Shown one piece after another: positions 34,378 through 45,782 of a DNA stretch of 64,000 bases (its first letter is position 1; the number at the start of each line of letters is the position of its first letter). The notes below the pieces were generated by a model. That model made no database searches, was not told the origin of the DNA, and worked only from the letters and a program-made list of their open reading frames with translations. The stretch comes from Narthecium ossifragum (taxonomy: Eukaryota > Streptophyta > Magnoliopsida > Dioscoreales > Nartheciaceae), in assembly GCA_963920575.1 (NCBI GenBank), contig OY986969.1, positions 15,361,288 through 15,425,287 of the forward strand, in the 5' to 3' direction. A program made the position numbers and the translations under genes.

Positions 34378-35287
34378 TGCACAACGGATACAAAAAATGT
34401 TTCTTGGTTGGTTGAACCCCTTCCACCGCTCTCTTCTACACCTGCACCTTCTTCACTGGAAGGACCACCTGATTTAGAATTAAAACCACTGCCTAAAACT
34501 CTAAGATATGTTTTCCTAGGCTCAGATTCCTCTCTTCTCGTTATCATCTCTTCTTCCCTTTCGAACGATCAAGAGAGTCAACTTTTAGAGGTTCTGAAAC
34601 TCCATAGGAAGGTCAGTGGCCGATCTGAAAGGCATCGACCCTTCAATTCGCATGCATAGAATTCATCTCGAGGATGAGTCAAAAATAGTTAGGGAAATGC
34701 AACGTCGCCTCAATCCAAATATGAAAGAGGTGGTGAAGAAAGAGGTAGTGAAACTTCTAGATCCAGGAATTATCTACCCAATTTCTGATAGTCAGTAAGT
34801 CAGCCTTACACAAGTAGTTTCTAAGAAATCAGGCCTAATAGTTGTAGAAAATGAGACCGGTGAGCAGATCCCGACGCGCCAGACTACTGGATTGCGTGTG
34901 TGCATTGGTTATAGGAAACTTAATGCCTTGACTAGGAAAGATCATTTTCCCTTATCTTTAATTGATCAAATCTTGGAAAGACTTTCTGGTTAGAGTTATT
35001 ATTATTTTCTAGATGGATCCTCAAGGTAAAGAGAAAACTACTTTCACATGTCCTTTTAGTACTTTCACTTATCGCAGGATGCCTTTTGGTCTTTGTAATG
35101 CACCAGTGATTTATTAAAGGTGTATGATAGCCATCTTCTCTGATATGACGGATAAATTTATGGAAGTCTTTATGGATTTTTTTTTGTTTTTAGAAATTCT
35201 TTTGAATCCTATTTAGACAATCTTTCTAAAGCTCTTGACCGATGCGTAGAAACAAATATTGTTCTAAGTTGGGAAAAGAGTCATTTT
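34378..35287 (+). pseudogene. Reverse transcriptase of Athila-1
   Basis: The linker ELKPLPKTLRYVFLG (34473) and VIISSSLS are typical of Athila. RT begins after a frameshift near 34610: RRLNPNMKEVVKKEVVKLLD, YPISDSQ, VVSKKSG, CIGYRKLNALTRKDHFPL and FTCPFSTFTYRRMPFGLCNAP. A short deletion removes part of the palm near 34990-35030. The catalytic FMDD motif reads FMDF at 35169-35180: the second Asp codon is gone and a run of nine T follows, so the enzyme could not polymerise. Confidence 0.85.
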
Positions 35288-36085
35288 ATGGTTGAGGAAT
35301 TAATTGTCTTAGGTCACATTGTTTCTAAATGTGGGATAGAGGTTGATAGAGCTAAAGTTGAGTTAATTGCCAAACTACCTCCACCTTCATTTATGCGTCA
35401 GATTCGCACTTTTCTAGGTCATGCTGGATTCTACCATCGATTCATCAAATATTTTTCTAAAATATCACGACCCTTGTGTGAATTACTAGTCAAGGATGTC
35501 CCTTTTGTGTTCGATGATGCATGTTTGACTCCTTTTACGACCATTCGTGATTTATTGTCTAGCGCACCTATAGTTCATGCACCTGATTATTCTCTACCTT
35601 TTGATCTTATGTGTGATGCTTCTGATTCTACCATAGGAGCTGGTTTAGGACAACGAGTAAACAAACTCCCACATGTGATTTATTATGCCAGTAGGAACCT
35701 CTCTGAATCCCAATTGAATTATACAACCATTGAGAAGGAATTATTAGCCATCATATTTGCATTGGAAAAGTTCCATCCCTACCTCCTAGATTCCAAAATC
35801 CTTATCTATACTGATCATACTGCTCAACAATATCTTTTAGCTAAAAAGGATGCCAAACCTAGACTGATTCGATGGATCTTTCTTTTGCAAGAATTTGATC
35901 TAGAGATTAGGGATAAGAAAGGCTCAGAACATGTAGTTGTTGACCACTTGTCTCGCCTTCCTTTAGAACGTATTCTTGATAACACTCCTGTTGATACGTC
36001 CTTTCAAGATGAGCATCTCTTTCAGGTGACTCGACTTTCACAGCCTTCGTATGTACATATAGTGAATTATCTTGTTTCAGGCAAG
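35288..36085 (+). pseudogene. RNase H of Athila-1 (longest open part)
   Basis: About 265 codons remain open. RT thumb/connection: [31 protein letters not shown] and PFVFDDAC. RNase H acidic residues are present: D in [15 protein letters not shown] in [15 protein letters not shown] in [15 protein letters not shown] and D in VVDHLSRLP. RNase H removes the RNA strand of the RNA-DNA hybrid. It is part of a broken polyprotein and would not be made correctly. Confidence 0.88.
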
Positions 36086-37190
36086 CTTCCCGATCCATGA
36101 TCTAAAAATGCTAAACATAGATCCTTTTCTCAGATTGAATATTATATTTAGACCTAAGTTATTTAAACATTGTTCTGATCAAGTCATTAGAAGATGTGTG
36201 CCTGAGTTAGAAGTTCATGACATTCTCACTATCTGTCATACACATGCATGTGGTGGTCATTTCTCAGGGAAGAAAACCACCGCTAAAGTTCTACAAAGTG
36301 GATTTTATTGGCCTATAATTTTTAAGGATTCTCAGAAAACTAGCAAAATCTATCGTAGGAATGAGATGCCTCAGACCCTGATTTTAATTGCCGATATTTT
36401 TTATATATGAGGTATCGATTTTATGGAACCCTTTCCACCTTCCTTTGGTTTTCAGTATATCATTGTAGTTGTTGACTATGTATCTAAATGAGTAGAAGCC
36501 ATAGCAAACAAGTCGAATGATCATAAAGTCGTGATTAAATTTCTTCAAAGTAACATCTTTTCTCGATTTGGTTGTCCCCGTGCAATTATTAGCGATGGTG
36601 GTTCTCATTTTAATAATCAGTACTTTGATTCTCTTCTTAGAAAATACTCTATCACACATAACGTAGCTACTCCCTATCATCCTCAGACTAGTGGACAGGT
36701 AGAACTTTCTAATAGGGAAATAAAGTGCATATTAGAGAAAACTGTTCGTATTGATCGCACAGATTGGGCCACTAAGCTAGATGATGCACTTTCAGCTTAT
36801 TGGACAGCTTATAAAACACCTATTCGTATGTCTCCATATCGGTTAGTGTTTGGAAAACCATGTCATCTGCCAGTTGAATTAGAACATCGAGCTATGTAGG
36901 CCATTAAAATACTGAACACCGATAGTAATGTTTATGTGAACTTGAGGAAATTCGCAATGAAGCATATTTGAATTCCAAAATTTATAAAAACAGAAGAAAA
37001 GCCTAAATTGCGTCTTTTCCCAGGAAAATTACGATCACGATGGACTAGACCTTTTATTATAAATAAAGTATTTCCGCACGACCGTATAGAAATTAGAAAT
37101 CCACAAACAAATGAAGTTTTCACTGTTAATGGACATAAATTAAAACATTATTTGGAGGACATTGCTCATGGGCGATGTGATTGAGTCTGT
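36086..37190 (+). pseudogene. Integrase of Athila-1
   Basis: The N-terminal zinc region has the HH part (HTHACGGHFSGKKT, 36240-36275) but the following Cys pair is lost: the segment reads SQKTSKIYRRNEMPQ. The core has Asp in VVVDYVSK (about 36474), Asp in [10 protein letters not shown] (36594) and Glu in SNREIK (about 36718), with [12 protein letters not shown] between. Stops occur near 36409, 36490 and 36898. The C-terminal part (RSRWTRPFIINKVFPHDRIE, VNGHKLKHYLE) reaches 37165. Confidence 0.85.
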
Positions 37191-37225
37191 CGAATTGACG
37201 GATCCGTACTATAACTGATCCTTTT

Positions 37226-37276
37226 AGGCTCGTCTAGCGAAAGACGTAAAATTACACGCTTGCTGGGAGGCAACCG
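37226..37276 (+). other. Conserved post-pol motif, Athila-1
   Basis: CGTCTAGCGAAAGACG then ACACGCTTGCTGGGAGGCAAC, nearly identical to the complement of 24814-24857 although surrounding sequence has diverged. Possible small hairpins. It lies just past the integrase stop. Confidence 0.6.
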
Positions 37277-39605
37277 AGAAATTTTTAAGACTTTTCCTGG
37301 CTTTTTCGAATTTTTCTTAATTCTTAGGATTTTTCTATTTTTTCACATTTCTCCCTGAATTTTCTTATTTTTACCCGATTTTTCTCTCTGCTCCCGCTTC
37401 GTTCCTTTATCGCGGCTCGTCGTCCGGGATCATCGGCTAGTCCCCGAGCCATTACACATCGCTGCCCGCTGCCACCTCTCCGGCTGCCCTCATCCTTCCA
37501 AACCAGTGCCAAAACCTCCGTCAACCTTCCACCTCTTCATTCCTGTGCTCCTCTTCCCTCGAAACCTTCTCCTCCGACGCCGGTGAGCCCCTCGACCATC
37601 GTCGACATCTTCATCCACGGCCACCCGCTGCCCTGAAACCCCTCCAAAAGCTTCCTTGGGTCACCATGAACCCTCCGGCACCATCAAAACTCTTGCTTGC
37701 CTCCAGGATCATCGGTTTCAAACTCCGACGAAACCACTTCTCCAACAACCTTCAATCCGCCGCCTGGAAGCTGATTATATCTTCTAACCCTGGCCATGGC
37801 AACCTCTCCGATCTACCACATGGGGACCTCCATTCTTCGATCAGAGCTCACCGGAGAACTCCTCCGACATCCATGATTCTTCCTGTACCTTCCATGTCCT
37901 CCGGCGAAGCTGTTTTGCCGTTGATCACCTCCGGCGAGCCTCCAACCATCTGATTGCTGATGGACGCGTTCCAGGTGCTACATAGCTTCGAATTCCGATC
38001 GGATAGTATCGATCTTCAATCAAGATGATATTATGGATGTTGACTATTTTTGGTGTTGTGCATGGATGACATGATTTATTTTAATGTTTTCATCTATACA
38101 TTTTAAATCTTATGTGGATTTATGTGGTTGAATGATTGTACAGGATCCATGTTCAATATATACAAAGGAGACTCTGCCGACATATTTATTGATTCTTATG
38201 CCTTTTTGCTATTCTTGCTATATTTTCCATTATATTTTATTTGACCTTTTGGAAAGGAACATTTATGGTAGGTTTTCCTTTGGCCATTATTCATGGATGA
38301 ATATTTATGCAGAATATAGATCGATCGGAGGGTTATTTTGCTTTCCTTATATATATGTCTCTCATGTTTTATGGTGATTTTTATGGCTTTATTCTTTTAG
38401 TATTTTCTAGAGACATGAATTTCGTAAGTGGTGATGTTTCGATTGTGTAGGCAATGTGGTCATTATAATGCAGGAGACAACTATTTATGGCATGATATTA
38501 TGGTGATCTCTACCCTTTATTGCTTGCTTTATTTTATGACTTAGTGTAATTGGGGACAATTACATATAAGTTGGGGGGTAGATTGTAGGAATTTAATTCT
38601 TATTATATTTAGAAAGCCAAATATTATACATCCCTTGGAATATGTCAAAAGGATGAAATTATGATCTGATTTGACAATGATGCTTGTTTTAGAAATTTAT
38701 CTTATGAATTATTCTGATACTTGTATGTCATATAAGGGATAGTAAATTTTGCTATTCATGACACTATTTCTATACTTTAACACTTTAGCATGATTTAGAG
38801 ATAGCTTGACATATCCTAATGCACATGTTCACGTTCACATATTAAAGAGTTAAGATTAGATTCTAAACATGATACTATAATAGATTTATAGTTTTATATC
38901 ATGTCACAGAAAATACATGAATACATGCAATTATCTGACGTAAATAAAATAAAATAAAAAGGGTTTTCAACTTAGTAACCGGATAGTGTGCCTAACCAGC
39001 ATGGTGTTCGCATAAAACAGTTGAAATTCCTAGAGAAACAAAAGGGGTTTCATACTTATTGACCGGGCAAGGTGCCTAACAAGGTGTGTTGTTCGCGTAA
39101 AACAGTTGAAATTCCTGCAGAAAAAAAAGAAAGAAAAAATGAATAAAAGCAGAGATTGCTATGTGATAAGTGGAAAATATGTGCTTAGATATAATTGATA
39201 CTTTGAAGCATGTGAAACTCAATTCAGACATAGGAATGTTAAAGTTGTTTTTAATCATGATTAAATCTGTTGAAGTGTTGGAAATATGTTATGACATATT
39301 TTGATTTACTATGTTCTTATGTAACTATGAGTTGAAGGGTGTATTCAGGGATATGATTTCTATTGCATGCATTAGAGTTGATGAGTATTATGATTGATTT
39401 CTAATGATATATTCAAGGGAATGTATAGATGTTTATGGGTGTCATCCCTGAACACCCTCAGGAAACTATAACTCCTCCATTGGGGTAACCCAGCGGTTTA
39501 AAGGCTTGTTGCATATGCTAAGTGCACTCGTGAAACCTACGAAAGTGGCTAGTTAGATTTATTGTTTTATTTTTATCTTTTCTTTACTCGAGGACTAGCA
39601 AAGTG
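37277..39605 (+). other. Long 3' region of Athila-1 without recognised env gene
   Basis: At 37380-37990 the sequence turns GC- and pyrimidine-rich with Pro/Ser-rich open frames (one from ATG at 37666, 95 codons). The equivalent part of Athila-2 (complement of about 22760-23340) is related, for example CTCCAAAAGCTTCCTTRGG, but does not keep the same frame, so I do not call a gene. From 38000 to 39600 it is AT-rich. It includes GGGGACAATTACAT and a purine tract at 38573, and a roughly 100-bp direct repeat (38946-39033 and 39046-39118: GGGTTTCAACTTAGTAACCGG-type units ending AAAACAGTTGAAATTCCT). Confidence 0.55.
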
Positions 39606-39619
39606 TAACTTGGGGGGTG
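39606..39619 (+). other. Polypurine tract, Athila-1
   Basis: AACTTGGGGGGTG lies directly before the LTR start TGATGAGTCAC at 39620. Confidence 0.65.
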
Positions 39620-41907
39620 TGATGAGTCACTAATTATTCATGATTGAACCCCTTAACTTATCTTTGTTAGTCCGAGAGTGTTTGTATTTGATAGTTTGTT
39701 AGTTGATTTTAGGTTTAATGAAGATTCAAGTTGGAAAATACAGAAAAAGCTTAATATGCTGAAAATACGCTGCTCCGCTGTCAGTTTGAAAAGAATTCAT
39801 CATAAATTTTTGAAAATCCTGAAATTTCCAAAATTTGGAGCACTACTAGAAGACATCAACATGAACAACTTTCTTGTTGGAAGCTTTGCCAAATTCCATA
39901 TAAAAACTCAAGAATTATCAAGATGAAATTGGCTAGGAAAGGCACTGTTGGACGACCAATCAGCCAAACAGACGATCAATCGGTGAATAGTGCCGATCAA
40001 TTAGTCATACGGGCAATCGATCGATCGGGCGAAAACCTAATTTCACAAACATTAAAAATGGAGTCCTACTTGATGTGTTACTACTTGGGCTGAGTCTATC
40101 GCTATCTAAAGAGCTTTTCTGGCCGAAAATTGAGGGGTCCTATAGAGAGAAAAGGGAGGATTAGGATTTCTGAAGACGGAGGAGTTAATGCGTGGATCCC
40201 AATTGTTCTTCATCAAATCTATGGCTTCGATCACCAAGATGAGTGGCCAGTTCCTTTACTTAGAGATCTCATGAAGCTTTAGTGTAACTTCTTTGTATTT
40301 TGTAGTTTGATACCTGTAATCTTTTGCTAGACATAATCTTATAGATATGGATTTATTGTTAATAGAGTTGAGGCAACAGAGTTCCTTAACGTATATTGTC
40401 ACGCCCCGCCCCGGGATATACCAACCCAGACCACGGGACGAGAGGAAAACCCTGCTCCATACTAATACAATTTAATCAACCTGTTCTCAATCATCATAAC
40501 TCAAGCCATTCCAATTTCACTATGTTCATTCCCACATATAATCAATTAAATCCAAGTACAAAAACTCCAAGGATTAATTACAAACTTCATAATCCGAATA
40601 TATGAATTAAATCACCACTTATTCTCAATAGTTTCCACCAATAAAATCTTCTAATGAATTAAATGGAAGTGGATAAATGAAATCGTTATTGAATCCTCCA
40701 AAGACCTCATGCTCGCTCTCCATCATGGTCCGGGCGACGACCCAGCCAACCGTGGGCACAGCTCGCTCTCCACCACAGTCTGAGACATTACCCTGCCAAC
40801 TTTGGGCATAGCTAGATTGGCGTCGAGCAGCAGAAATTAGGCTACCTTTCAATAGCCACTAAGACTAAGGTTCCAAGGAATTAATTAATTCGCGATCAAT
40901 AACAATTTACTTCTCTCATCCAAATTTGATTTAATAATCATTCTCCTAAAACCCCAATCGATCACGGGGACCACGTCCACTTGTAGCCTCGATCGCAAGT
41001 TCCTAGACCCGACCCCGGCCTAGACTCATCTAGATCCGAGTTACTCGAAACCTCGGATGGGTGATTTCCTCAATCACCCTAACCTATTCATGTAGTACAT
41101 TCTTATACAAGATTTAACTTGAACATAATAAAACATTAATACACGTTCAACAATCCGAGCAATAGAGAATAGTTGGCATACCAAACATAACCATATTATA
41201 ACAAGCACATACAACCATGAGCTTTACAAGAGTGATATTCAGCTACATGTAAATAAGCAATTTCACACAACTTTACTTGCACACTAAAACTTAGTCATAA
41301 CTGACACATCACAGACAGCATACACCTTCAATAGGGAAAGATCAAACAAGAATCCAAAATTCAATCAAACAATACGTGCTGTCACCTCAAACACGAATAA
41401 GCAATTCCATATCACATTCATTGCACAACAACAGTTGGTTTCAAGTATGCCTTCTGGATAATCCACCTACCTTAGACAGGAGAACAGGAACCCACAACAG
41501 CAGCCCCCAAAGCCACCCGATCCAAGCAACTACAACTATACAGCTTCCTCTATTAAAATCAAAGCAGATATCCCATTCAGTCATTGATCAACAAGCCACA
41601 AGCAACGAAAACTCTTCATGAATTGAAAAGATGAACAAAGGAATCAAGCTCGACCAAAGCTGCTAGGGCATAGAAGAAATTTCTCCAACACCTTATATGA
41701 GGACCTGCCCCTCTACCCCTATGGCGCGTTGTAGACCGCAAGGACAATTTGGTAAATTATGCATTGTTGGTTTATTTCACACCCACGTGTGCACACACAG
41801 GCTTTGTTTGGTGTTAGTGTTTGATTAGAATGGTTAGGTGGACCCGGGATCGAAGGATCCGAGCTTGGGCTTGTGTTTAGCCTAAGTTTGCCTTTCTGGG
41901 CAAAGCA

Positions 41908-41980
41908 GATCGATCTTCCTTGCTAAGGAGATCGATCTTCCTTGCTAAGGGGATCGATCTTCCTTGGAAAGAGATCGATC
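41908..41980 (+). repeat. Tandem array of ~22-bp units with GATCGATC
   Basis: GATCGATC starts at 41908, 41930, 41952 and 41973, in units like GATCGATCTTCCTTGCTAAG. Other family A copies have different arrangements of the same palindrome here, so the array is evolving quickly. Confidence 0.8.
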
Positions 41981-42666
41981 CCTCTGTGCCAGAAAGTCCT
42001 GGTGGTAACTCTTGCGAGGACGGCCGCCGTTGGCCGTCGCTCTCCCTTGTCAGAGGGAGAGAGGACTTTCTCTCCTCTCCTCCCCCTTTTCCCCTCCTTC
42101 CCCGGCTTTCTCCCTCCCTTTTCCTTCCTCTTCTCCTTCTCTTCTTCTTCCTTCTTTCTTCTTCTTCCGCGGTTCTGTTTTTCCCCTATTTCCGGCAGCC
42201 ACCTTCTTCTCTTCTATTCTCCCTCCTCCGGCCACCGTTTTGGGCGTTCCAAGGCTCGTTGGATTCGTGGCGACTTGAGGAAGATCCCTAGTGTGGTTTG
42301 AAACCTTGTTGGTGACTGATTTTGCGGGGAATCAACCAAGGATTGTGATGAACATAAGCGTTGTAGATCTTTGACTCTACTCTCAAACCCAACTGAATTC
42401 GTAATTTTCTCATTTTCCTACGATTTGTTATGATGATCGTACTGGAGGGCTGCGTTGCAGCAAGTAATTGGTAAGTTAGTTTAATTAGCGGTTTTGATTA
42501 GTGTTGTCCCGTTAATCTAGCCGTTGGATGTTTCTGGATTTTGGATATATTGATTCCGGCATGTTGGTCTACTGGAATCTAAGTTGAATCTCGAATCCGA
42601 CGTCGTTTGGACGTCGGATCGATGGGGTCAATTAGCTCTAGGTAGAGAACTTTTTGGTGTTTTAAA

Positions 42667-42697
42667 TAATATTATATGCTCGAAACATATAATATTA
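42667..42697. repeat. AT inverted repeat in LTR A copy 2
   Basis: Arms TAATATTATATG and CATATAATATTA, spacer CTCGAAA. Confidence 0.65.
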
Positions 42698-45249
42698 TAT
42701 TTTACTATTCATCGTCGTTTTCGGGGTTGCTTCCCGTTGCAGGAGTCCGCGGTTGATGGTCGGAGTACCGTCGTAATGCCGAGACCCGCTGCGGATCGGC
42801 TGGCAACGGTTGGTGGTACCGCTGCAGCGATCCGGTCAGACTTGTATGCTGTTTTAACATACTGTTGCATGCTTATCTCCTATCTGTGTATGTTCATAGC
42901 ATGCATTATCTGTTGTGCATTAGTTCCATTGGTTAGGGCGTGGGTGATCTGTGGGTCGCCATCCCGAGGCTGGAAGCTCGGACTTAGCCCTAGGACCGGG
43001 GTTGGGTAGTTTGGACCCGGTTCGAATTGTGGTGTCCAGTCAAACTTGATGATAGGCCTAGATGACTGGTACACCTATTGCTTTATGATTGTAGAGGTCA
43101 TGTCGGCCTCGAGTCGGATCTGAGGTGTACCCGGTGTCCGGTGTTCTTAACTCTTGAGTAGTGGAGTTGCATACTCAGTGGTGTCTCTTCCCACCAAACA
43201 GTGTTCTGTGTCCTGTTGAGAGTCAGCAGTGTTGTTTCCTGCTACTGAGTGTGACCTGACATGTGACCAGCCCGGCTGGAAGACCATGATCGTGGGCATC
43301 AGGAACACACGGTGGGGTTATGGGACCCCTGTATACACCCAGGTCTTACTTGAGGGCGACACTGTTGCGTTTCCCTCTTCCTTTTGTGTGTCGTAGTGTA
43401 GAACCCTAATGAGCATTATGCTCACTCCGACCCGGGCTGCGTTTTGTAGGTGCAGGCGTTAGCTTCTCTTTGGTGGCCCCTACCGGGCAGTTGGTTGGCG
43501 ATCTTTACTGCTTTTAACCTATGTTAGATAATCTCCTACGGGAGTAATGTTGTATTCGACTCTTCCCCTCTCCGAGGATATGTTTACTAATTTCGCCTTT
43601 GGGTTTGTAATCTGTGGTTCGAGGTTTGATTATTTAATTATCTTTTAAATTGAGGGTGTTTTGATGAATTGTTAGGGAGACCAATAGGTTAGAGGGAACC
43701 CTCGCCAATAATTTTCCGTGGTTTGTTAGGTTTCGATTCGCGTCGCCCAGCCCGGTTGGGCTTTCGTGAGTCGGGGCGCGACACCTTACATGCCAACTCA
43801 GTAGACAGCCAATCTCAAAAGAAAAGAACCAGCAAAAGAAAGAAACCAGGGAAGGGGAGAAGGAATTGATTTCTTTGTTCATACTGACAGAACAAAGCCA
43901 CAGCTCATAAACCAACACTTGATCACCAAGCATCAAGGACAATTCCACTTCAATCGAGCAACAACTCAAAGAGTAGTAAAGAAGCAAATCATCGAGTACC
44001 TAGCATGCATGCTAAGAAAGAAAACCATTTCAACAGAGAGAAAGCCAACAACACCCTATGCCCACGAACAAAGCATCCTTTGGTTCAGCTGCAAATAGAG
44101 GCAACAACATAAACCGCCACAGCCCTGCAATGATCCGACAACAAACCAAACAAAGAAGAACAATTGATCCAAAAGAAATCCAACACTCGCAGTCACCCAA
44201 TCGACTGAGCACCAGAATAAAAGAAATCGCCGATCGATTGAACCAATAAAAACATCAATCCGTAACAAAGCTAGGAGGAAGTCGAGAACTCAAAAAAAAT
44301 GCATTCGATCTACTCAAGATCAACAATCCAGCAATCAAAAGAATACCCAACCAAACGATCAAGAGAAGCTCGTCGGAGAAGAACACGTTGAGGAAGAAAG
44401 GAATAGAGGTTTCTAACCTTCAACCGGTGAAGATTCTCCCCGCCGCCGGCGACGATCTCGGCGTTGTCAATCACTTGCGTCGGGCGCCGTTGTCTCTCTC
44501 TCGCGAACGGCGGCTGGAGAAAAGAAAAAAACCCAAAGAGGTTTGGGGTTAAGATAACCTATTATAGATATTAGTTTTAGGGCTTATTAATGATGATTTT
44601 ACTAAAAACCCCCTACGAAGAATGGTATTAGCATTAAAGTCCTCAGTTTACGTCTAGGTCCTCACATATATTGAGGCCTACTTGATTTTGATGATTGATG
44701 GTAGAGATCTACAAGATACTTTTGATGTGGTTTGTGAATAACCGATGAGATATTTTATGCTTAGTGACGATAGGTTGTGCTAAGTTTACCCTGAAGATAA
44801 TCTATGCTAATTGAAGATAAAATATGTCTTTGGAAAATACTTACCTTCTTTTAGTGATTCATGTAAGCTTAAGAAACTATGAATCTATAATGTCTAGATA
44901 AGAAAATAAGAGGATAACTAGAGAATTCAGGAAGTGAAACTAAAGTGGATTGAGTAATCCCAAGGTTTTCTCATTAATCTATCTTAAGTCCCTTTTTACA
45001 TTGCTTTCTTAGTTAGTTTTCATTAAATAATTCTAAAATAACCCAAATCAATCCTTCTTCGCTTTAGGATTAGAGTTTGGACATTTAATTCTGATTGTTC
45101 CCTGTTAGTCAAAGTTTTCCCTGAGAACCGACCCCGTATTTCACCATTATTCTACCCCATAGTTTAGTATTTTGAATAAGGGTTTATAAATTTTATATTT
45201 GATTGAGTTTGCATCTGATTTTCCGATGCGTTTGAGAGCAATCAATTTT

Positions 45250-45782
45250 CCTTCTCCCTTGCTTAAACTGATCAACTCTTTGAAAATCCTCATATGAAGT
45301 AAAATATGTGCACTCTCCTCGATTTGGTTCATGTAGAATCTCATTCAACCATTCTATTGTAATCTTGATTTCATTGCCATAAATATAGCAAATAATGACC
45401 ACATATCTTTCATCATCAATATCTTCAGTAATATTGCAATAAAAATATCAAATTATTTCTGGATACATATGTTTGGGCATCTCTAAGAATTTCTTCCAAC
45501 CCATATCAGTGAAAAACATTTCAACTACATGTTCCTTTCCTATGGGCAACTGAAGGACTCTACTCGAAACCATAAATTTGTCCTTAAACTCATGCCAAGA
45601 GTTATACCTATCCTTGTCTAGGAAGAAGTACTCATCAAAGGAAGGAATGGATGAGGACCCTCGAAGTGAGCCTTTAACCTTCTTTGGGACGCTCAATTCT
45701 GTAGCTTTCTTCTTCCTCTTCTCAGCTTGAGTCGGAGCCTAGCCTAGAGTTGAGGAGGTTTGGCATTCTTGGTGCGAGGCAT
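45250..45782 (-). pseudogene. ORF2 N-terminal part, post-pol ORF of Sirevirus-like element
   Basis: ATG at the complement of 45780-45782 (MPRTKNAKPPQL) is followed by a stop and a one-step frameshift. A long frame follows with a basic start (AEKRKKKATELSVPKKVKG) and then a segment with FMVSSRVLQLP, EHVVEMFFTDMGW, GNEIKITIEWLNEIL and DFQRVDQFKQGRRKI. The layout resembles the N-terminal half of the 'putative plant transposon protein' domain (from memory). At 45250 it is cut by Athila-1 and continues in frame at 29940. Function unknown. Confidence 0.7.

Larger units (their letters stand above)
41696..43783 (+). mobile_element. Solo LTR, family A, copy 2
   Basis: It starts TATGAGGACCTG (the second base of the canonical TG is mutated to A) and ends GGGGCGCGACA. 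Duplication CCTTA at 41691-41695 and 43784-43788. It contains the growth-spaced GATCGATC array at 41908-41980, the pyrimidine tract at 42060-42175, the AT inverted repeat at 42667-42697 and the GC-rich block at 42725-42840. It is the youngest layer of a four-deep nest: copia, Athila-1, LTR D, then this LTR. Confidence 0.93.
40397..44666 (-). mobile_element. Solo LTR D, itself split by an LTR A copy
   Basis: On the minus strand it starts TGTGAGGACCTAGACG and ends GGCGGGGCGTGACA (plus left edge TGTCACGCCCC). Duplication TATAT at 40392-40396 and 44667-44671; the empty site is seen in the 5' LTR near 30580. Without the nested insertion it is about 2.18 kb. Ends resemble families A, B and C but the body is distinct. 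No PBS, gag or pol is seen. Confidence 0.88.
29946..45244 (+). mobile_element. Athila-1: Athila-like Ty3/gypsy element with two LTRs
   Basis: 5' LTR 29946-31158, tRNA-Asp PBS 31164-31181, gag-PR-RT-RH-IN 31811-37190, long 3' region, PPT, and 3' LTR 39620-45244 (interrupted). The flanking duplication is ATTTG (29941-29945) against ATTTT (45245-45249), one mismatch. Removing the element plus one duplication lets the interrupted copia ORF2 read through in frame, which confirms both edges. The coding region has stops and frameshifts and an RT active-site defect, so it is dead. Confidence 0.92.
39620..45244 (+). repeat. 3' LTR of Athila-1, interrupted by nested solo LTRs
   Basis: LTR halves 39620-40396 and 44672-45244 join at CGTATAT / TGAGGCC exactly as in the uninterrupted 5' LTR (TATATTGAGGCC near 30580). 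Ends TGAT...ATCA are retained. It contains about 160 bp missing from the 5' copy and palindromes at 39950-40026. Confidence 0.9.

Noticed and set aside
38132..38377. Hydrophobic 81-residue frame that could be an env membrane segment
   Set aside because: It is a single short frame in AT-rich 3' sequence with no partner frame and no counterpart found in Athila-2.
41908..41980. Regularly spaced repeats resembling a small CRISPR array
   Set aside because: Units are contiguous 22-bp tandem copies without unique spacers, in a plant LTR.
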